Of a stretch of DNA of 64,000 nucleotides, positions 34,812 through 47,606 are shown piece by piece. A model generated the notes under the pieces. It worked only from the letters and a program-made list of their open reading frames with translations, did not search any database and had not been told where the DNA came from. This DNA is from Diadophis punctatus similis (Eukaryota; Chordata; Lepidosauria; Squamata; Dipsadidae), in NCBI GenBank assembly GCA_023053685.1, contig JALIGW010000001.1, forward strand, positions 159,564,547 through 159,628,546, read 5' to 3'. Numbering within the stretch: the stretch's first letter is position 1; each line of letters opens with the position of its first letter. A program made the translations under genes and the position numbers.

Positions 34812-35236
34812 ATTTTTGTTGTCAGGCCGAAGCCATTTTATTGGGGAGCTTAGGCCTGCCACACTTTATACTATTTCACTATGCATTTTCTCCTGTGGGA
34901 AAATGGGAGGGGGGATTGTATGAGGTTATTAGTATGTAGCCATAACAAATTCCTTCTAGAAAGCCAAGGTCATCCTTTGTCTCTGCACCTCTGCACCTGA
35001 ACGGAAGGAGATAGGTGGACTCTGCCAGCATGGCAATAGAAGATTGGACAACGTGATGGATTTGTGGGTGTGGGGGGGCAAGGAATTGAACTTTCAACTG
35101 GGTGCTGAAGCCCGGAAGACTTCAGTTTCGGGTTTCACCCAGATGTGCCAACATGGCTCTATTAATAAATTGGAACTTTGAGGAATACTTTAACTTGGAC
35201 TCTGATATCATTTTGGATGTTATTTGGAACCTTGAC
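34812..35236. mobile_element. Unclassified retroposon-like insert between 20-bp direct repeats
   Basis: A perfect 20-bp direct repeat (34792-34811 and 35237-35256; reads 'atttgctttcttgg' then 'aagtag') brackets 425 bp. A duplication this long is typical of target-primed retroposition. On the minus strand the insert ends 'cctgacaacaaaaat', a short A-rich tail. On the plus strand it begins 'atttttgttgtcaggcc' and contains 'attaataaattggaac', so an LTR fragment is another option. No relative is present in this window. Confidence 0.55.
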
Positions 35237-35256
35237 ATTTGCTTTCTTGGAAGTAG

Positions 35257-36202
<946 letters not shown>

Positions 36203-38344
36203 TAGTGATCCGGCCATCGAAACTACGTGATTATGATGAAATTAACATTGGGGCACTTGGTACCATGTCCAAGAATTTTATAAAATACATCAAGAAATTG
36301 CAGCTTCCTGGACTATTATTATAGGCTAAAAACTGATGGTTGAATATTTCCTTCCTTCCTTCTCCCTCCCTCCCTCCCTCCCTGAATATCTGAAAATATT
36401 CAGAAAATTAAAAAAATTAAAGAGTTACAGAATAGCTCAATAATAAGTTGTTTTAGAGTCACTACTATGGCTGATAGGACCAGGGCACACTAATGAACTG
36501 GAAGTAATGTAGGAAAACAAGGTTTAGTGACTGGATGAATAAACCACGCAATGATATCAGTATTGGAATAGACAACATATTTAAAAAATAACAGAGATGA
36601 AGAATGCAATGAGGTTTTAATTTCCAAGATTCAGATAAATAAAAAAGCTAATCTCTTACCTCATAAACAATATACAGAAAACTTCCATTTTATATCCATG
36701 TTCACTAGTAACCACTAGTAACCACATAAATCAGAAGTAAATCATCTTAATACAACTCTGTATGAAACCAAATTAAAATAACACCTATGTAAACAATTAA
36801 AATAACACATATGTAAACAATGTTACTATATTTTGAACAGAGGCTAAATATTATGCTTTAAAAGAACTTTCTCTAACCACCTGCCCTTGGGGTTGTAATT
36901 TGTAACTGGTTGGAAGTTCTGAGGCTTGTAATCTGAAGGTCTTTGGAAGTTCTGAGGCTTGTAATCTGAAGGTTTTTGGAGGGCTGAAGAAGGGCAGTTT
37001 AAAGTGTAAAGTTATTTTATGTTTGGATTTCTACAAATAGTCAACAAGCCATTTAATAATGTCATGAGAACATATGTGTATGGTAAATACATGCAATACC
37101 ATGGTTCTTTAAGAACTATATATTTCTCTAATGTTAATTGTAACTTTAATGAGCTTGATTACAGTGTTTATAGGTTTTGAAAACACCAAAAGACAATAGA
37201 TAAAACTACTGCAAATTAGTTATGTTTGATAGACATTTGTTATTTTTTTGTACCACCATAGTTACTGATTTTCTAAAAAGAGCTATTGCAGCTTTTATTC
37301 AGCTATGCACAAAGATAACTGAGAAACTCAATTGAGAAGGCATTAGTTTATAATGCGTAATATCAGGGTAGATACTATGGTTTGAAATAACCATATAGGA
37401 ATATGACTGCTTGGTATAAAAGAAGATACTGTACAGATAGCCTGGTAGGCAAGACATTAAAAAACCCAATAGTTGTACCGTCAAGTGGAAAGCACATATT
37501 ATGGAAGAAACATTTCAAGGCTAGTTTCTAAGGCAACATTTAAAAATATGATCTGTTTTACAGAGGGCCAAGTTGAAAAGCAGAAGAAAACTGAGTGGAA
37601 GAAGGAGGTGGTTTGGCATAAAAGAATTTAGATTGTAAGCATTAAGACATTCTAGAGTTGATATCCATTTCTCTTTAATGTTTTGTCCATATACTCTGCA
37701 TTTTCAATAAGTTATGTAGTATTCAATACCATACTGCTGAAATAATGAAACAATTAATGCTGAAAACGCTTGTGAATACAAACAGTATTTACTCTCTATT
37801 GCTAATGAACTCTATATAGCTTTAAAAAAAACCCCACCTTTTGTTAGTGTCTATAGCTAGGTTTTGTGCTACAGAAATGGAAAAAACTAAAATATACTAC
37901 TGTTTCATTTTCCTCAAGTAACAACCCTTTTTGAACTGGTGAAAATATGAAGCAACACTAAATAAAAATAATTTTTAATGGAATTCTCTCTCCTGGATCT
38001 ACAAATGTACAGCAGCCATTGCTACAAATTGCTTTTGAGTGGCTGGATGAATAAATCACACAGTGATGTCAGCAATGGAAAAGGTGAATATATTTGCCCT
38101 TTTATTATACAAATTCAACATTTTTCTGGAGGAGTATTTTCTTTCAATGAATTCAGCTATGTTCTTTTGTTTTAATATGTACATCAGTTTGAATGCCTCT
38201 ATTAACTTTTTTCCTCCTCTTTGATCCCATGTTTATGTATAAGTTTTCAAACACTGCTGAAAGAACAGTATGATGTCCAGGATAATCTACATGTGTAACT
38301 AAGGTTAACCTTAGTATGAATCAAACATTGTTTTAAGTGAAAAG
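36203..38344. other. Unique DNA with small tandem repeats
   Basis: Contains a (TTCC/CTCC)n pyrimidine run (36351-36382), a 27-bp near-duplication at 36770-36822 and a 33-bp unit present twice (36911-36976). Its last few hundred bases would be the 3-prime UTR of the candidate gene ending at 38345. A minus-strand AATAAA (near 38101-38106) lies about 240 nt beyond that stop. Confidence 0.45.
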
Positions 38345-38452
38345 TCAGGATGCTTGGGTCAGAGAAATAATCCTGTCTTCAATCTCTGAAAGTTTTTTCA
38401 ACATTTCATTCAATTCGGTCTCATCAAATTCCATGGTCAAAAGCTCAGATTC
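38345..38452 (-). CDS. Candidate last coding exon, coiled-coil protein, unidentified
   Basis: On the minus strand a textbook acceptor (CTCTTTCTTCCTTTTTATTGTAG|G) opens a frame of 35 codons to TGA (38345-38347), in phase 0. The peptide, ESELLTMEFDETEL then NEMLKKLSEIEDRIISLTQAS, is acidic with heptad-spaced Leu/Ile, so a C-terminal coiled coil is likely. A minus-strand AATAAA about 240 nt downstream could serve polyadenylation. The sequence is free of repeats. The gene is not recognised. Possible upstream exons on the same strand are discussed in the findings. A plus-strand reading of this stretch gives nothing comparable. Confidence 0.5.
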   Translation of the reverse strand, partial: ESELLTMEFDETELNEMLKKLSEIEDRIISLTQAS

Positions 38453-40649
38453 CTACAATAAAAAGGAAGAAAGAGAATAGGTTTAGACAACTTTAACGTG
38501 AAAATGCACTCAACACTCTATTCAAAAGGTGGAATTAATGACCTTCTTCCCTGCCAAAAATCATATTTTGCATGCTTTTATTTTATTATTACATTTGTTC
38601 GCTGTCCATCTTGCTTTTATGGACTTATTACAGGAATACACACACACAATTGCACTTTTATAGACTTCCTGAAGTTGTGGCACCTGGTTTCTCAACTAAA
38701 TGGTATACTTGTTGCCTCATGTGTTATGCCAAGAAGCATCCTGAGTATCTTGCAATCTGAGAACAGAATGTCCTGATTTTCATACTTTCCACATTCAGGA
38801 ATGCTTCTCACAAGAACTTATCTACTGATAAAAATGCTTGCATATTTGCCATAAACTCCTTGTATGTTGCCAACCATACTTAGCAGTCCTACACATTATC
38901 CTACACATAATTTTTGTTTTTGAAAATGTTATCAAAGTCCAGTAAACATCTCAACATTCTCCTCTGGATATACATTGTATAGCTTGACAACTTCCAAGAT
39001 TTCTTTTAAGGAATGTGGTTCTCTATTATTATAATTCTACTTTAGTCAGCCTAAATAAATGTGCAATCAGTGAAGTGCTATTAGAACAGTCAAAAGTCAA
39101 ACTAGGTAGCTTGCAAATTATTTCAGAATGTGTTTTGTGATGCCTTGAACAATATGTGGAAGAAGCAATTGATCTTTATATTGCCCAATATTTATTTCTT
39201 ATTCTTACTAGGAGAGATAAATACATTTGTGTGATTTATAGAATTATTATGTAGTTATTTATTTGTTTTTCTTTGAACAGTGCTATTTTAATGGGTTAGG
39301 GATTTTTTTCCAAAATTCTTTTTTTTTTTGGTATTGTTCACCTCCCAGAGTTATATACGTACTTAAGATGGGCAAAGAAAACCCAAGGGTAGTATCCTGG
39401 CACATTCAAAACACAGTTTGGAGAAAGACAAGAACAAACCATTCGCACATCAGATCTAAATGATACAAATATTGTGTCTGATCATAGAAATGTATACATT
39501 TCTCTGGATGGAGTTGATTTTAGCTGTATAATATATAATGCATAGTCAAAATTTAACAAAGAGGCAAAAACAACAAAACCCTGGGCTGGTTTTCTTCAGT
39601 CAACAAAAAACTAACTTTATAAATGAGACACAAGCCAAACATGTAGGCTCAATCATAATGAGCATCTTCCTTAAATAATGTGGTTGTTTGGTTTCAGTGG
39701 AGCATGCTTCATGAACCCAATTGTTGCAACCTGTAAGCAATCATTTATAGATTAATGTATTGCGTGAATCTGGCTAAGGCTTATTCAAAAGCCCATGATT
39801 AAAAAACAATGTTTCAGTGCAATGTCTGCAGTAGCAAACATGAATTCTTGTTTATTGGATTCATGACAGTGAGCCCCTGCATGAGAATCCCTGAAGAAAG
39901 CTAGATGAGGAAGCTGGATGGATTCACCTCTATCTATTTATCCTTTCAAAGACATGGAATATAGCCGAAACAATCCAAGCTTTACTTATTAGAGATAGAG
40001 AATGCTTTTGAAAGCTGCATAGTGGACAGCAGAACAGTTGCAATTTCTTTCTTTACTTTCTTATAGGCTTAAGATGCTACATAACTAGCAAGAATTGTAA
40101 AAGTCATAGGAGTTCTGCTGAAAAATAAAAGGAGGCAATGTTACAGAAGAATGCCATTAGAGCCACTGGGAATCAAGGAGCATACAAATTCAATACATAT
40201 ACACACACACACACATACATCTGTGTTCATGTTGGGCACTGTGCTGAAAGATTAATCTGCAGTTTGTATAACGCTATGGGAGTGGAAAACACTCTTGCTA
40301 TTGCCCCTATTAGCTGCCCGCGTGGAAAGAATAAAAGATGGAAGGAGGAAGTAGTAAAGAATTGTAATTAAATGCCACAACTACTTTTTTGGCAGGGGTA
40401 TTACATTAAGTGTATGGATGGAACTGGTGGGTAGCGGTGAGCAGTTTGGTGATTTTCCTCCATATTTGAGTCTCATCCTCTTGTAAAGACTGAAATCAGC
40501 TGCTCAGGCCAGATAGAACCATTGCGTAACACCGAATAAGGGCATTGCAATCTCAAGGTTGGGAAACAAGTGACATAAAGTCCTTTCACTGGAAGGAGCA
40601 GATGGAAAAGGCTGAGGGTTTAACTCTGGGCACACACACACACACACCT
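38453..40649. other. Unique DNA, possible intron of the minus-strand gene
   Basis: No further exon or repeat could be supported, apart from a short (AC)n at 40201-40215. Confidence 0.45.
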
Positions 40650-41030
40650 CAAGCAAATTGGTCACTAAGCAAAATGTGATGGTGAGGGACTTAAGTCACT
40701 TTTGCTGCAGTTGTTGAGAGAATCACCTGCGGTTGTTAAGTGAGATATTACACAACCGTAACCTGCAATTTCACTGCTGCTCCATTGACTCTGCTTGTTG
40801 GAATCCAGGCCTGACAGTGTGAAGTTCACAAATAGCAATCATGTGACCATAAGATGCTGTAATGGTGATAAACAGACACCAATTGTGAAGCACCTGAATG
40901 GCAAACATATGACTGTGGGGATGCTGTGATGGTTGTAAATGTGTGGCCCTGTTATAAAGATACTTTTTCAGTGTTGTCATAAATTTGAATGATGATTAAA
41001 TAGATCAGTCGTTAAACAAGGTCTACCTAT
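40650..41030 (+). repeat. DNA-transposon-like repeat, 'aggtagtcct' family
   Basis: Family blocks 'ggttgttaagtgagatatta', 'tccattgactctgcttgttg', 'caatcatgtgaccataag' and 'caattgtgaagcacctga', ending 'cgttaaacaaggtctacct'. It is old. A (CA)n run lies at its left edge and a (GT)n at 41043-41074 follows. Confidence 0.65.
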
Positions 41031-41039
41031 AAGCAGATC

Positions 41040-41042
<3 letters not shown>

Positions 41043-41074
<32 letters not shown>
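41043..41074. repeat. (GT)n microsatellite
   Basis: 16 uninterrupted GT units. Confidence 0.95.
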
Positions 41075-41077
<3 letters not shown>

Positions 41078-41245
41078 GTGTTCCTACGTGTGCAAATAAA
41101 AATACCTTAAAGTATCAAATTTGTGACACTTCTCCTGTTAAAATGTGAGGTGGAGTTTCAGTAGAATGAAGACTTATCACTGTCACATAGGCTATAATTG
41201 GCTTTAAGGAAAAAGGGTGTGCTATGCTCTGTAGTTGCTCTAGGT

Positions 41246-41590
41246 CAGGGGTGTCAAACTCAAGGCCCAGATCCGGGCCACTGGGTGCTTAGATCTGGCC
41301 CACGGGGCTGACTTGGAAACAGTAAAGGACTGGCCTGCAGTGCCTCTGCCAGTGAAAATGGTGCTCTTCATCGGCCCTCCCGAGCTCCATTTTCGCTGGC
41401 AGAGGGTTGCAGAAGGCCGTCATGGCCAAAAAGAGAGCTCGGGAGCCTTTATTCACTGGCAGAGCGCTTGGGCCACCACAGGCGCCCCTGACGAGTGACA
41501 TTGAGCTGGCCATGGCCACGCCCCCTTTCCGCCTCCGGGTCAAACACAACCCTGATGCGGCCCTCAATGAAATCGAGTTTGACACCCCTG
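41246..41590. mobile_element. Non-autonomous hAT element with perfect TSD
   Basis: 'caggggtgtcaaactcaagg' and 'cgagtttgacacccctg' ends; flanking 8-bp repeat ctctaggt at 41238-41245 and 41591-41598 is exact. The 345-bp GC-rich interior has no transposase. Same family as 9291-9680. Confidence 0.94.
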
Positions 41591-41598
41591 CTCTAGGT

Positions 41599-41976
41599 GC
41601 AGAATAGATGAAACCAATGAGATGGTGCTTCTTAGTTGTGTACCGAGTTAAAAAATGCATACTGCCAATGGAATTCTTCATTTACAGCCTAGTTTTTATA
41701 GTATACAAAGAAATCTATATGGCTATTTTAGCCAGATTTGTCAGTTCAGCTTTCCTATATTGATAAGCCCTATCTGTTTCAGCAAAGTCAAGTATGTTTC
41801 TTATCAAAACCTTCAAAATGGAACTCTCTTCCTCTTGCCAAGTTTCTTACACTCCCATATTTTTCCAATGACATTTAACAGTTCTCAAAAAGAACAAAGA
41901 CATCCTTTGGTGAATCGTATTTTAAGGACTGGACTGGTACTTCTCTGTCCCTTAATGCTCCAATCCTAGGTAATTA
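41599..41976. other. Unique DNA
   Basis: Nothing recognisable. Confidence 0.45.
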
Positions 41977-42959
41977 CTGTATTTTTTGGAGTATAAGACG
42001 CACCGAAGTATAAGACGCACCTTAGTTTTGGGGGAGGAAAACAAGGAAAAAAGGCCTCTGCCTCCAAGCAATTTGCCAAACAGCAAACAGTACAGATGAT
42101 ATACACTGTTTGCTGTGTATTTCTGTGCATGTGTGCATGACCCTTAGAAATAGCAAAGAATTGGAGAAATTTACATTATGCCAGAAAATTTTCTTAAATG
42201 TAGTCACACTAACTCCTCCCAATTATTTAAATAGATCTACTCCAAGGTAAGTCAGAATTTAACTCTAATACTAAACAGGACACTGTTACATTTCAGACTA
42301 TACTTGTACAGAGCTGTTAAAATTAATTAAAATTTCTGGAAGTATACATTATTCTCTATTATTTAAAAGAAGATACAATAGCACTGGGCCTCTTCAGAGC
42401 AAGCATTTATTTTAAAAAGCTTCTTTATTTTGTTAAGTTGTCTAGATTTACAGGGGTCTCCAACCTTGGCAACTTTAAGACTTGTGGACTTTGTTAGCAA
42501 AGCTAACAAAGCTGGCTGTTGAATTCTGGGAGTTGAAGTCCACAAGTCTTAAAGTTGCCAAGGTTGGAGACCCCTGGCTCTAGAACAATAATAAAGCAGT
42601 CTTTAAAAAAATAAGTCTAATAATTTGAACATTCTACAGACATTTATAGTTATTCACTTACCCCTTTGCAGCCAGTTCAGCAGAAAATAAAAATCTGCGT
42701 GTCTCTCCCAGCTATTTGCCTCTTTGCAGTTTCAGTTTCAGTTTCATTTTAGCATGTGGCAAATCAGCTGGGGATCGGGAAGCTGCTAAGGACTTGCTTG
42801 TCTTAACAGGCTCTTCTCTGTTTGCTGCAAAGAGGTAAATTGCTGGAAGACAGAGGCCAAAGAGTGGGGGTGGGGCTGCATTCGGTGTATAAGACACACC
42901 CAAGTTTTCACCCTCTTTTGGGGGATAAAAGGGTGCGTCTTATACTCTGAAAAATACGG
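41977..42959 (+). mobile_element. TA-flanked DNA transposon, copy 2
   Basis: TA at 41975-41976 precedes 'ctgtattttttggagtat'; 'tactctgaaaaatacgg' precedes TA at 42960-42961. The interior matches copy 1 (3617-4622) nearly base for base over long stretches, and carries the nested MITE at the same internal site. No transposase ORF. Confidence 0.88.
42451..42576. mobile_element. Palindromic hAT-type MITE nested in TA-flanked copy 2
   Basis: 'caggggtctccaacc' to 'ggttggagacccctg'. Part of the left arm is deleted (after 'cttgtggactt' it jumps to 'tgttagcaaagc'). The host element reads 'gtctagattta' before and 'gctctagaac' after, versus 'gttctagacaac' (antisense) at the empty site in copy 3. Confidence 0.88.
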
Positions 42960-42961
42960 TA

Positions 42962-43259
42962 CACAACTTTGTAAGGGCCCCCGCTTTAAATTTAACAGAA
43001 AAAGTGTTTAACAGAAAAAGTGTGAAATACTTTTATTGCATCCTTTCTTTGTAGAATGTTTCTCATTTCCAAAATGTTGTTACTAATGTTGATGAAATAG
43101 CAACTAAGGTAGGGCATGTTTTAACACGTAATACCGATCCTAGATGATATTTATTTTGCTTGACCTTATTATTTATGTTTTTTGTTACTAGAAATCCAAA
43201 AGGCTGCAATGTAGCTAAAATAATTTTCAGTACTTCGGTATGCCAGTGACAAAATCCAC
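42962..43259. other. Unique DNA
   Basis: Nothing recognisable apart from a 16-bp tandem repeat 'tttaacagaaaaagtg' at 42999-43032. Confidence 0.45.
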
Positions 43260-43427
43260 CTGCATTCTGTTCCAAACCTCTGATTTCTTTGGTTTCCTAA
43301 GCAACTCTGGATTAAACCTAAAGCCAGACTGGTTAGTAGCTTTCCTCCAAATGGTGAGAAATGCAAAGTCATCATGTGATCTGTGGGTTCTGCGATCTGG
43401 CAGCAGTACAGCTGGTAGGTACTGCAT
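43260..43427 (-). CDS. Weak candidate internal exon, product unknown
   Basis: A minus-strand frame of exactly 56 codons lies between CTACTAATTCCAG|ATG (acceptor, preceded by an in-frame stop) and a weak donor AATGCAG|GTGGAT, phase 0 at both ends. The peptide starts MQYLPAVLLPDRRTHRS and contains 'FRFNPELLRKPKKSEVW', a mixed composition that looks protein-like. In phase it could splice directly to the last exon at 38452. The pyrimidine tract is poor and the family is not recognised. Confidence 0.25.
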
Positions 43428-44311
43428 CTGGAATTAGTAGCCCGGGGGAAGTCAGTTCCTGAGTTTCAGAATGGATGTGTGTGATATTTTTATATTAATC
43501 CTAAAGAAACTAATGCTCACGTTCTGTTACTTGAAATCCATATACTCAGTAGCTCAGTAGAATTTAATAGCATAAAGTAGAGGTTGTATTACAAGCCTGA
43601 AAGGGAACACTCCTAATTTGATTCTTTTAATGATGCAATTAAGTGGTAGTGTTTAGGACTGCATTGTATCATCTTGTAATGCGAGTATTTTTAAACCTTA
43701 GGCAAACAATTATTTAGGACGGTAGGCAATGAGGCACACGAAAGAGGATCTGCAGACATGATATTGGTATACACAGGGCTGCAGAAAGAAGCCCTGTGGA
43801 TATAAATGCTTTTGTTGATAGCTGATGAAATATATCCTGTAGGGGTACAAACCTAAGAAAGTTAGGTCTTTCTCTGTCCTCTTTATAAAAGTGTTATGTA
43901 TTTCAGCTTTAATTGCAGGGATCTTTCTGATTATGTCCTATGACTAATCTGAGCAAAAAGGTGGTGCTCTACATTTTGGAAAATAGGTTGCCTTCCCTTA
44001 GGTGTAAAAAAATTATCCAGCTATTTAAATAGGGCTTTAGGTAACTAGTTGCAGTTTATGTGTAATCACTAAATCCAAGTAAGATTTTCTCAAAGAAAAT
44101 ATGGAAAAGCACTACAGTAATTCTATTTGCCCAGTTGCCTGTATTTCTGGCAGTAAATCTTTCTGTCAGTCTACCTATCTATAGTTTGTGTCTGTAGTTT
44201 GGTACAAATATTATGACATTTGAAATATCTAAAGTGATGCTTATTTCAACAATTCATTTTCATTGATGGAAAAATGAAAAGCACATATACTTAATATGCC
44301 AAATATCTTTG
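43428..44311. other. Unique DNA
   Basis: No feature supported. Confidence 0.45.
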
Positions 44312-44319
44312 GTCTACAT

Positions 44320-44615
44320 CAGAGGTGGGTTTCAGCAGGTTCTGACCAGTTCTGGAGAACCGGTAGTGGAAATTTTGAGTAGTTCGGAGAACCGATAAAT
44401 ACCACCTCTGACTGGCCCCGCCCCCATCTATTCTCTGCCTCCCGAGTCCTAGCTGATCGGGAGGAAATGGAGATTTTGCAGTAACCTTCCCCTGGAGTGG
44501 GGAAGGAATGGAGATTTTACAGTATCCTTCCCCTGCCACGCCCACCAAGCCACACCACGCCCACCAAGCCACGCCCACAGAACTGGCAGTAATTTTTTTT
44601 TTAATCCCACCACTG
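44320..44615. mobile_element. Non-autonomous hAT element, perfect 8-bp TSD
   Basis: Ends 'cagaggtgggtttcagcagg' and 'ttaatcccaccactg'. Flanked by gtctacat (44312-44319 and 44616-44623). The interior has 'ggagaaccggtagtgga' and a repeated 'ccacgcccaccaagcc'. Non-coding. Confidence 0.92.
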
Positions 44616-44638
44616 GTCTACATGTATTTGCTTTAGGG

Positions 44639-45030
44639 CCGTGATGGCGAACCTATGGCACGCGTGCCACAGGTGGCACTCAGAGCCATATCTGAGGGCA
44701 CGCTAGGCGTTGCCCTATGTCAGCTCCAACGCGCATGTGCGCGCTGGCCAGCTGATTTTCGGCCTTCTGAGGGCAGGGGGAGGCCGTTTTCGCCCTCCCC
44801 AGGCTTCAAGAAAGCCTCCGGAGTCTGTGAATGGCGAAAAACGGGCCTACTGGAACTCCGGAGGCTTCATTGAGGCCTGTGCGCATGTGCGGGGGGGCAG
44901 TGGGAGGGGGTTTGTGCACGCATGTGTGGGGGGGATGGCATTGCATTATGGCTGTGGGCACGCTTGTGCACACTATTGCACACGTGCGCACCCTTTTGGC
45001 ACCCGAGCTAAAAAAGGTTCGCCATCACTG
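44639..45030. mobile_element. Non-autonomous hAT element, perfect 8-bp TSD
   Basis: 'ccgtgatggcgaacctatgg' to 'aaggttcgccatcactg', 392 bp, flanked by ctttaggg (44631-44638 and 45031-45038). GC-rich interior with 'ttttcgccctccccaggc' and several 'gcgcatgtgcg' motifs. It is the reference full copy for the truncated copy at 13.1-13.5 kb and the long one at 30.9-32.4 kb. Confidence 0.93.
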
Positions 45031-45038
45031 CTTTAGGG

Positions 45039-46354
45039 TATGCAATCTGAAAGGCAGCATCATTTTTAAAGTGAGAAAATAGTATTTTTTCTTTAATTCT
45101 TTTTAATGAAGTAGATGTCATTGGAAATTAAGCAGAAAAGACTGGAGCAAACCCAAAGAATACTTACCATCTGGTATAGAGCAGCAGATTTAATTTCATT
45201 GCTTTTATAATATTAAGTTCTATTTTTTTCAATCCATTTTTATCACATAAATCAAAGAAGGATTATTTAGCAGCTCTCAAAACAAGTTAACCCCCCCTTT
45301 TTTACTTAGCTCCATATAGTACGTGCAAAGTATTAGATACACACATAATGTAAATTAACAGCAAAAAGAATAAGAGTTTGGCTGTGTCCCTGAATAACTC
45401 TCACAGTTAACAGCAGTTTTTCTGCCCTAACAATGAAAAAAACAGAGCATATAAGATAATTGCACAGGAATAGTTTGTCAATAAAAGCTGTCAAATGAGC
45501 TTTATATTGTAATGAATGAAGGAAAATTTCCGTTTGAAGAGAAACACTTTGAAGCACTAAATGAGCTAAAGGAAAGTAGCTGACCTGTCAATTCAGGTAA
45601 ATGGAAGGCCAGGAAAATGAATGCTGAGAAGGCATTCAGGAGGGTGGGTTTCTCCTGGCAGGTATCCTTTTGCAAGAGGAGAGGAAATTGTCTTTGTGGT
45701 TTGGTTCCCCCACCCCACCCCGCTTTGAGGTTGGTTGAAAGGAAGAGAAAAGTCTCAGCCAGCAGAAACTGGACTGGAATCTCGTTGGGAGCAGGTTCTT
45801 TAGAAAGCAATAGGTCATCTCTTCTTTACCTTTTCTTTTCTACTTTCTTCTAAGTCTTTGTCCTTGATATCTAAAATAAAGATGCTTTATTTCTGTTGAA
45901 CTATGGGGCAGAGAATTCTCTCTGGAGTAAAGTGGTTGGTAGCAGCACACCAGCTGTCAGCTTTTCAAAAGTTGCACTAAGATGCAGCCGAGTTGTGGGA
46001 GAAGGCATTGGCGATCCTTATAGGACCCACGGGGAGCCCAAGTTACCACATCCCTTGGATGTTCACCCCTGCACCTTGTTACACCTAGACATTTTTTCCT
46101 TGGTGCTTCTCACACACCTTCCTTTTCCTGTCAATCTCTGCTTGACTTCTTTAGGTCAGCTTTTGGTAAACCAGCACATTGTGTATTTCTTCATGGTGTT
46201 TGGCCTTGGACCAGCAAACAAAGTTTGATTGATGGATATTTCCTTGTGCAATTTGTTTAAAGAGAAAACAGCATTAGCTAGGCTAAGCAGATCATAACCT
46301 CCCATCACCTTTCCTGACTCCTTAAAATAAAGCATTTACATTGCCAGGATAGCC
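45039..46354. other. Unique DNA, LTR-like stretch possible
   Basis: A minus-strand donor-like 'CCAGATG|GTAAGT' at 45166 and a short frame (45168-45201) form a very weak exon candidate. Around 45600-46060, a region with 'aaaataaagatgctttattt' after a pyrimidine-rich run resembles a retroviral LTR polyadenylation region, but no boundaries, primer site or coding region are visible. Confidence 0.3.
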
Positions 46355-47606
46355 ATAATGATGTATTTGTATTTGTATTTTGTATTTGTCTATTTGTCAA
46401 GCATATATGATTATAAGCAAAGTACAAACAGTAAAACATGATTGAATATATATGTAATATTACAAGCATGAATAAGAGTAAAAGAGGTATGATTATATGG
46501 GTACATAGGACAGGAACGGTAGGCACGATTGTGCACTTATGCACGCCCCTTACTGACCTCTTAGGAATGGGGTGAGGTCAATGGTAGATAATAAGAGGTT
46601 GAAGTTTTTGGGGTTTGGGGAAGAAACTACTGAGTCAGGTAAAGTGTTCCAGGAGTTGACAACTCTGTTGTTGAAGTCGAATTTTTTGCAATCAAGTCTG
46701 GAGCGGTTTACATTAAGTTTGTATCTATTATGAGCTCGTGTATTATTGCGGTTGAAACTGAAATAGTCGTTAACGGGTAGGACATTGAGGCGGATAATTT
46801 TGTGAGCTACACTTAGGTCAGATCGAAGGCGGCGGAGTTCTAAATTTTGAAGTCCCAAAATTTCAAGTCTGGTTTCATAAGGAATTCTGTTGTGAACAGA
46901 GGAATGTAATACTCTTCTTGTGAAGTATCGCTGGACATTCTCAATTGTGTTAATGTCTGATATGTAGTGTGGGTTCCAGACTGATGAGTTGTATTCAAGG
47001 ATCGGTCTAGCAAATGTTTTGTATGCTCTGGTTAAGAGTACAATGTTACCAGAGAAGAAGCTGCGCAAGATTAGGTTAACCACTCTTAATGCCTTCTTTG
47101 CTATGTAGTTGCAGTGGGCTCTGGCACTTAGATCGTTTGAGATGAGTACTCCGAGGTCCTTTACTGAGTGAGGATCATCATCAAGGTCATGATCATTAAG
47201 TTTGTATTTTGTGTTTTGATTATTTTTGCCAATGTGTAAAACTGAGCATTTGTTGATAGAGATTGGTAGTTGCCACTTGTTTGACCATTCAGAAATATAG
47301 TCAAGGTCTTTTTGAAGGGTTGTAGTATTGTCTGTGGTGTTGAAAAGTTTTACGTCATCTGCGAAGAGGATGCAGTTGCTTTGTATAATATCACAAATGT
47401 CATTAATGTAAAGAATGAAGAGAGTAGGTCCTAAAACGCTTCCTTGGGGAACACCGCTGTTAACAGGTACAGGGTTTGATAGAGATGATCCTATTTTAAC
47501 CACTTGTTGTCTATTTGACAGGAATGCAGTTATCCATTTATGTAGGGGGCCAGAGATGCCATAAGATTTTAGTTTTAGGAGTAGTTTGTCATGTACTACG
47601 GAGTCA
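46355..47606 (-). mobile_element. CR1/L2-type LINE, 5-prime-truncated
   Basis: A minus-strand reverse-transcriptase frame plus a roughly 200-bp 3-prime UTR ending in (aaatac)n-like repeats. The start at about 47606 is a truncation inside the RT domain, just before 'FDSVVHDKLL'. No TSD was found. A relative's 3-prime end lies at 13995-14315. Confidence 0.85.
46550..47606 (-). CDS. LINE reverse transcriptase, C-terminal two thirds
   Basis: About 350 codons stay open to the stop at 46550. RT blocks in order: 'FDSVVHDKLLLKLKSYGI', 'GVPQGSVLGPTLFILYIND' (about 47430), the catalytic 'LFADDVKLF' box (about 47350), 'SINKCSVLHIG' and 'DLGVLIS' (about 47150), then a C-terminal 'RPILEYNSSVWNP' and 'ENVQRYFTRRVL'. 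These are typical of the CR1/L2/Jockey group, which copies element RNA at a nicked target. The endonuclease and the RT N-terminus are missing, so the copy is dead, but the frame is otherwise clean and the insertion fairly young. Codons upstream of 47606 in the same open frame belong to the adjacent GC-rich block. Confidence 0.88.

Noticed and set aside
45600..46060. Retroviral LTR
   Set aside because: A polyadenylation-like AATAAA after a pyrimidine run is not enough; no TG..CA ends, target duplication or primer-binding site could be read.
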